In this document: positions 4,350 to 7,963 of the stretch, in pieces
Numbering within the stretch: the stretch's first letter is position 1
Layout: each line of letters begins with the position of its first letter
Assembly (NCBI GenBank): GCA_001796995.1
Contig: MGOB01000048.1
Span: 44,663-52,625, forward strand
DNA length: 7,963 bases
Source: Chloroflexi bacterium RBG_16_68_14
GTDB lineage: Bacteria; Chloroflexota; Dehalococcoidia; DSTF01; RBG-16-68-14
Reading direction: 5' to 3'
The notes under the pieces: model-generated
Told to the model about the DNA's origin: nothing
The model's database searches: none
The model's input: the letters and a program-made list of their open reading frames with translations, nothing else
Program-made: the position numbers and the translations under genes

Positions 4350-7175
4350 ATGGTGACTGCTTCGAGACAGCGTTCAGCACAGAGACGCCGCGACCGCGCC
4401 TGGGAGGAGGCGTACCGGGACCGGTTGCGCTGGGACAAGGTGTACTGGGGCAGCCACTGCGTTGACTGCTACCCGGGAGGCTGCCCGATGCGCGTCTACG
4501 TTCGCGACGGCGAAATCGTGCGCGAGGAGCAGGCGGCCACCTTCCAGACGATCGAGAAGGGCGTGCCCGACTACAACCCCATGGGGTGTCAGAAGGGCGT
4601 CGCCTGGAGCCAGACGCTGCACGGTCAGGACCGCCTGCTCCACCCGCTTCGCCGCGCCGGCGAACGAGGCGAAGGGAAATGGGACGAGATCTCCTGGGAC
4701 GAAGCGCTCACCGAGGTGGCCGACAGCTTCCTCGACGCTATCGAGAAGGCGGGCCCGGAATCCATCATCAGGCTCTCCGGTGCCGAAGCCGGGACGTGGA
4801 CGAGCGCGGGCTTCGGGCGTGTGATGGGGATGCTCGGTAGCCTGTCGACGGACGTCAACGCAGAGATCAATGACTTCAGCCCCGGCATCTACATCACCTT
4901 TGGCAAGTTCAACATATGCAGCAGCCTGGACGACGAGTTTCACGCCGAGCTGGTCCTCTTCTTCCAGGCTAACCACATGTATACTGTCATCGCGACCGCG
5001 CACTACACGGCCGAGGCCCGATACCAGGGCACGGAGATCGTGCTGTTCGCCCCCGACTGCAGCCCTTCCCACATCCACGCCGACTACTACTATCCCGTCC
5101 GCATGGGAAGCGACGCGGCGTGGGCATTGGGCGCCTCGCAGGTGATCATCGACGAGGGACTCTACAAGGAGCAGTTCGTCAAGGAGCAGACCGACCTGCC
5201 GCTGCTAGTCCGGCTCGACAGCGGGCGCTTCCTGCGCAAGTCCGACCTCGAAGAGGACGGCTCAGACGACCAGTTCTACGCTTGGGACTCGGCGACGGAC
5301 AGCCTCGCGGCCGCATCAAAGACCACGCTCCGCTGGGGGAAGGTAAAGCCCGCCCTCGAAGGGCGGCACCGCGTGCGGCTGAAGGACGGCTCGCGGGTGA
5401 CGGTAGCGCCCGCCTTCGAGCTGCTTCGACAGCACCTGAATCGCAACTATACACCGGAGAAGGCGTCGAAGATCTGCGGCGTCAACCCAGACCAGATCCG
5501 TTCGTTGGGTCGCAAAGTGGCCAGCAAGCGAACACTGGTCTGGGCGGGTGGTACCTCGCTCAAGTACTACCACGGCGACCTGATGGTGCGGTCGGTCACC
5601 TTGATGCTCGGGCTGACCGGGAACTGGGGCCGGAAGGGCACCGGGATCACCTGCTGGTCAGTCGGCTTCTTCGACGGCCCTGGCATCACGGGACAAAAGG
5701 CCCGGCCCGGCAGGCGCGCCGCGCGGGATCTCCTTCGTCGCCGCGCGGAGATCGTCAACGAGGTCAAGGCGCTGGACGAAACCTGGACCGACGAGATGGC
5801 TGGCATCGAGATGGCCCACCGGGCAGCATCGATGGGCGCCATACCCATGATCCCGCCCGCCTTCTTTTGGTACTACCACTGCGGCTACCGCGAGCGCTGG
5901 AACAACCGCGAGTGGGGCGACCCCACCATGAAGCGTTCGTTCGACGAGTACTTTGCAGAGGCACTCGCCAACGGCTGGTGGGAAGGTGTGGTGCGGCCCG
6001 GTCCCGACACGCCGCCGCGCGTGCTCCTTCAGGCTGGGGGGAACACGCTGCGGCGGGTGCGCGGGGGCGGCACGCAACTGCTGCGTAACCTGTGGCCGAA
6101 GCTCGACAAGATCATCACGCTGGACTGGCGCATGAGCACCACCGCGCGCTGGTCGGACATCGTCCTGCCCGTCGCGAACGAGTACGAGGCGCCCAATTTC
6201 CACCTCTCGACGCCGCACATGTTGCTGCTCATCCATTCGGAGCAAGTGGCGAAGCCACCGGCGGAAGCCAAGACCGAGTGGGAGGTCGGCGTCCTTCTGG
6301 CGAAGAAGCTGGAGCAGCGGGCGAAGAAACGCGGACTCAAGGAGTTCACCGACGCTCAGGGCAACACTCGCAGCCTGCAGGGCATGTGCGACAGGCTCAC
6401 GATGAACGGCGCCTTCACTACGGAGGAGAGCATAGCGGCAGAGATGGTGCGCGACGGTACGCTGACGGACTCTTTGCCGGATGACATGTCGCTGGCCAAG
6501 CTGAAGAAGCAGGGATACCAGCGCTTCATAGGCCTGGGCCTCTCGGTGCTCGACCTGAACCAGGCGAGCGACATCAAGCCGGACGAGACGTTCGCCCACT
6601 CCACGTGGAACACGCAGAAGAAGATGCCGTACCCGACGCTCACCCGCCGCGCTCAGTTCTACATCGACCATCCCTGGTTCCTGGAGGCCGGCGAGGAGCT
6701 GCCCGCCCACAAGGAGAACCCCAAGATGGGCGGCGACTACCCGCTGGGGCTCACCTCCGGCCACAACCGCTGGAGCATCCACTCCATGAACATCACGAAC
6801 CGGATGATGCTGCAGACGCACCGGGGCCAGCCCCACCTGGTAATGAGCCCCCAGGACGCCCAGGCGCGAGGTATCGAGGACAATGAGGAGGTCCGGGTTT
6901 ACAACGACGTGAGCGACTTCCTGGTGCCGGTGAAGCTCTCGCCGTCGGTGCGGCCGGGACAGGTGATCTGCTACAACGGCTGGGACCCCTACCAGTTCCG
7001 GGGCTGGCGGGGGCCGATGGACCTGGAGCCGGGGATGGTGAAGTGGCTACACTTAGCGGGGGGTTACGGCCACCTGCGCTACTGGCCCATCCAGTGGCAG
7101 CCGACGCCAGTGGACCGGGCGGTGCGGGTGGACGTGGAGAAGCTGGACGGCACCAGAGGTGCGACCTCATCGTAA
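4350..7175 (+). CDS. Type II DMSO reductase-family molybdopterin oxidoreductase, catalytic alpha subunit
   Basis: This 941-aa subunit should bind Mo-bis-MGD and one [4Fe-4S] cluster. The N-terminal cluster motif is H36-x3-C40-x4-C45-x34-C80; His as first ligand and the 34-residue gap mark the type II clade. D175 (NDFSPG) is placed like the Asp Mo ligand of NarG and EbdA. Other family blocks are the LTGNWGRKG segment (about 420-428), WSDIVLPVANEYE, and a C-terminal dinucleotide-binding domain from about 795 with SGHNRWSIHS and LAGGYGHLRYW. Length fits PcrA, SerA, DdhA and EbdA (about 910-980) and is much shorter than NarG/NxrA (about 1150-1250). Unlike the exported members, the N-terminus (Arg-rich, then Trp-Asp-Lys) has no hydrophobic Tat segment, and no further upstream ATG/GTG/TTG start is seen, so a cytoplasmic enzyme is inferred. 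No beta subunit follows; the only one in the window is divergent at 1-777. Possible substrates include nitrate, other oxyanions, or alkyl/steroid carbons. Confidence 0.95.
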   Translation: MVTASRQRSAQRRRDRAWEEAYRDRLRWDKVYWGSHCVDCYPGGCPMRVYVRDGEIVREEQAATFQTIEKGVPDYNPMGCQKGVAWSQTLHGQDRLLHPLRRAGERGEGKWDEISWDEALTEVADSFLDAIEKAGPESIIRLSGAEAGTWTSAGFGRVMGMLGSLSTDVNAEINDFSPGIYITFGKFNICSSLDDEFHAELVLFFQANHMYTVIATAHYTAEARYQGTEIVLFAPDCSPSHIHADYYYPVRMGSDAAWALGASQVIIDEGLYKEQFVKEQTDLPLLVRLDSGRFLRKSDLEEDGSDDQFYAWDSATDSLAAASKTTLRWGKVKPALEGRHRVRLKDGSRVTVAPAFELLRQHLNRNYTPEKASKICGVNPDQIRSLGRKVASKRTLVWAGGTSLKYYHGDLMVRSVTLMLGLTGNWGRKGTGITCWSVGFFDGPGITGQKARPGRRAARDLLRRRAEIVNEVKALDETWTDEMAGIEMAHRAASMGAIPMIPPAFFWYYHCGYRERWNNREWGDPTMKRSFDEYFAEALANGWWEGVVRPGPDTPPRVLLQAGGNTLRRVRGGGTQLLRNLWPKLDKIITLDWRMSTTARWSDIVLPVANEYEAPNFHLSTPHMLLLIHSEQVAKPPAEAKTEWEVGVLLAKKLEQRAKKRGLKEFTDAQGNTRSLQGMCDRLTMNGAFTTEESIAAEMVRDGTLTDSLPDDMSLAKLKKQGYQRFIGLGLSVLDLNQASDIKPDETFAHSTWNTQKKMPYPTLTRRAQFYIDHPWFLEAGEELPAHKENPKMGGDYPLGLTSGHNRWSIHSMNITNRMMLQTHRGQPHLVMSPQDAQARGIEDNEEVRVYNDVSDFLVPVKLSPSVRPGQVICYNGWDPYQFRGWRGPMDLEPGMVKWLHLAGGYGHLRYWPIQWQPTPVDRAVRVDVEKLDGTRGATSS

Positions 7176-7181
7176 GGGAGG
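7176..7181 (+). promoter_or_regulatory. Ribosome binding site of the 47-aa basic protein
   Basis: GGGAGG starts immediately after the alpha-subunit stop codon and lies 6 bases before the ATG at 7188. It is one of the best Shine-Dalgarno sites in the window and the main support for the short gene. Confidence 0.65.
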
Positions 7182-7187
7182 AACTGT

Positions 7188-7331
7188 ATGTTTTCACCGC
7201 CGCTAATTGTGCCCAAGGAGTTGCTGGAGACGAAGAAGTCCAAGGGAGCTTCGCGGAAGAAGGCTTCCAGCACGGCGAAGCGTCGCACGGCGCGCTCCTC
7301 GGCCAAGAGCGCCCGCGCGCGCTCGCGATAG
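7188..7331 (+). CDS. Small very basic protein (47 aa), unknown function
   Basis: This short reading frame begins 12 bases after the alpha-subunit stop, with an excellent ribosome binding site. The first 14 residues (MFSPPLIVPKELLE) are hydrophobic and proline-containing and may form a short helix. The rest is almost only Lys, Arg, Ser, Ala and Thr, like a histone H1 or AlgP tail. I count 8 Lys and 7 Arg against 2 Glu. All eight lysines use AAG, as expected for a translated gene in a GC-rich genome. It sits between the molybdenum subunit and the copper protein in the same operon, which hints at an accessory role: nucleic-acid or polyanion binding, or an assembly or docking peptide. That is inference; I do not recognise a family. 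It could also be a chance frame, but the ribosome site, spacing and codon choice argue for a gene. Confidence 0.6.
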   Translation: MFSPPLIVPKELLETKKSKGASRKKASSTAKRRTARSSAKSARARSR

Positions 7332-7365
7332 CGCCCCAGCACCCGCCCCGCCGACTCAGGGACCG

Positions 7366-7963
7366 ATGCGCCTGCTTCGACAAGTAGGGCTCGTTTTCAT
7401 TTGCATCTTTCTCGCCACCGTGCGCCTCCCTTCGCCGACGGCGGGGATGTCCCTTCCCGTCCCTCCGTCAGCCATCCAGGGAGCGACTCAGGGCCAGCAC
7501 AGCGATCTCTCCGTGCAGCCCGTTCCGCTGGAGACGATCCGGGCCGCCGCACCCCAACAGGGGGACCTGGTCATCGTCCGGCAGCGCAACAAGTTCTTCG
7601 ACCCGCCCGTCGTCGTCATCCACGAGGGCGCCACAGTGGTGTGGGTCAATGAGACGAAGGGCGGCTGGCACGACGTCCAGAGCTACGAGGGCGAGTTCTC
7701 CTCCGGCGTGATGGTGTGGGGCGACGTCTTTTCCCACACCTTCGAGCAGGCGGGCGTCTACGGCTTCTACTGCACCCCCCACGTCATCGACGGCATGCAG
7801 GGGGCGGTGGTGGTCCTCCCCGAGGGGACACCGTTGCCCGATCCGCTACCCGCGCCTCCCGCGCCGTCCCCCGCGCCGAGTTCCTCCTCCCCCTCTTCCC
7901 AGCCGCCGCCCCTGAGCGGGCCCGACACCATCGATACGGTGGCTGGGGGCGGAGGCAGCGGCG
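7366..7963 (+). CDS. Secreted plastocyanin-like type 1 copper protein with C-terminal Pro/Ser linker, partial at right edge
   Basis: The visible 199 residues start with a signal-type segment (RLLR, then hydrophobic residues to about 19). No clear lipobox is seen: VFIC does not fit well. The cupredoxin domain spans about residues 66-152. The four type 1 copper ligands are H102 (GGWHDV), C136, H139 and M144 in YCTPHVIDGM, giving the plastocyanin spacing C-x2-H-x4-M. Such proteins shuttle single electrons outside the cytoplasmic membrane. From about 153 to 185 there is a Pro/Ser-rich linker, then GPDTIDTVAGGGGSG, which resembles the opening of an NHL beta-propeller repeat; the frame is still open at the window end. 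The ATG is preceded by AGGGA with a 3-base spacer, which is a little short. It is 34 bp after the small basic gene, probably in the same operon, and may be an electron partner of the molybdenum enzyme across the membrane. Confidence 0.93.
   Translation, partial: MRLLRQVGLVFICIFLATVRLPSPTAGMSLPVPPSAIQGATQGQHSDLSVQPVPLETIRAAAPQQGDLVIVRQRNKFFDPPVVVIHEGATVVWVNETKGGWHDVQSYEGEFSSGVMVWGDVFSHTFEQAGVYGFYCTPHVIDGMQGAVVVLPEGTPLPDPLPAPPAPSPAPSSSSPSSQPPPLSGPDTIDTVAGGGGSG

Noticed and set aside
5120..6088. Plus-strand frame of 322 codons within the alpha subunit
   Set aside because: It is a frame-shifted reading of the continuous molybdopterin subunit, rich in Arg/Gly/Ala and with no recognisable motif.
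5658..6836. Minus-strand frame of 392 codons across the alpha subunit
   Set aside because: It is antisense to conserved molybdopterin-binding sequence, and its translation shows no domain.
4350..7175. Assignment as a nitrate reductase NarG or nitrite oxidoreductase NxrA
   Set aside because: The protein is about 200-300 residues shorter than NarG/NxrA, and its first cluster motif spacing differs. The EbdA/PcrA/SerA/DdhA branch fits better, so no specific symbol was given.
7319..7334. Hairpin GCGCT-N6-AGCGC at the end of the 47-aa gene, considered as a terminator
   Set aside because: The stem is only 5 bp and no T-run follows, so it is more likely a chance GC-rich palindrome.
7043..7387. Plus-strand frame of 114 codons bridging the alpha-subunit end and the copper protein start
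   Set aside because: It overlaps three better-supported genes in another frame and has no ribosome binding site at its start.

Overview
The window is GC-rich and densely coded, with good Shine-Dalgarno sites, which points to a bacterium. The mix of a type II DMSO reductase-family molybdoenzyme, a siroheme reductase, a DUF35/thiolase pair and a plastocyanin-like protein would fit Chloroflexota or another uncultured high-GC lineage. That placement is a low-confidence inference, because there is no rRNA or other marker gene here.

Layout. (1) Positions 1-777, minus strand: the N-terminal 259 residues of an iron-sulfur beta subunit of the NarH/EbdB/PcrB type, running off the left edge. (2) Positions 778-1034: a 257-bp divergent regulatory region containing a 6-bp perfect dyad, a bulged hairpin and a candidate minus-strand -10 box. 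(3) Positions 1035 to the right edge, plus strand: six tightly packed genes that look like one operon. In order they are a DUF35 zinc-ribbon/OB-fold protein, an SCP2-type thiolase (4-bp overlap), a siroheme/4Fe-4S sulfite or nitrite reductase (18-bp gap), a 941-aa molybdopterin alpha subunit (19-bp gap), a 47-aa very basic small protein (12-bp gap), and a secreted plastocyanin-like copper protein (34-bp gap). The copper domain is followed by a Pro/Ser linker and what may be the start of an NHL beta-propeller, cut by the window end.

How the parts may work together. Alpha and beta are the catalytic and electron-transfer halves of a molybdenum enzyme whose relatives reduce nitrate, (per)chlorate or selenate, or hydroxylate hydrocarbons and steroids. 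Here the two halves sit in divergent transcription units about 3.6 kb apart instead of next to each other. The siroheme reductase is cytoplasmic and carries the Lys-x-Lys active-site pair of sulfite reductases. The DUF35/thiolase pair is typical of CoA-linked side-chain or ketone metabolism. Two readings remain open: an N- or S-oxyanion reduction module that has captured a CoA-thiolase pair, or an anaerobic hydroxylation and degradation module for a hydrocarbon- or sterol-like substrate. The sequence alone does not decide between them.
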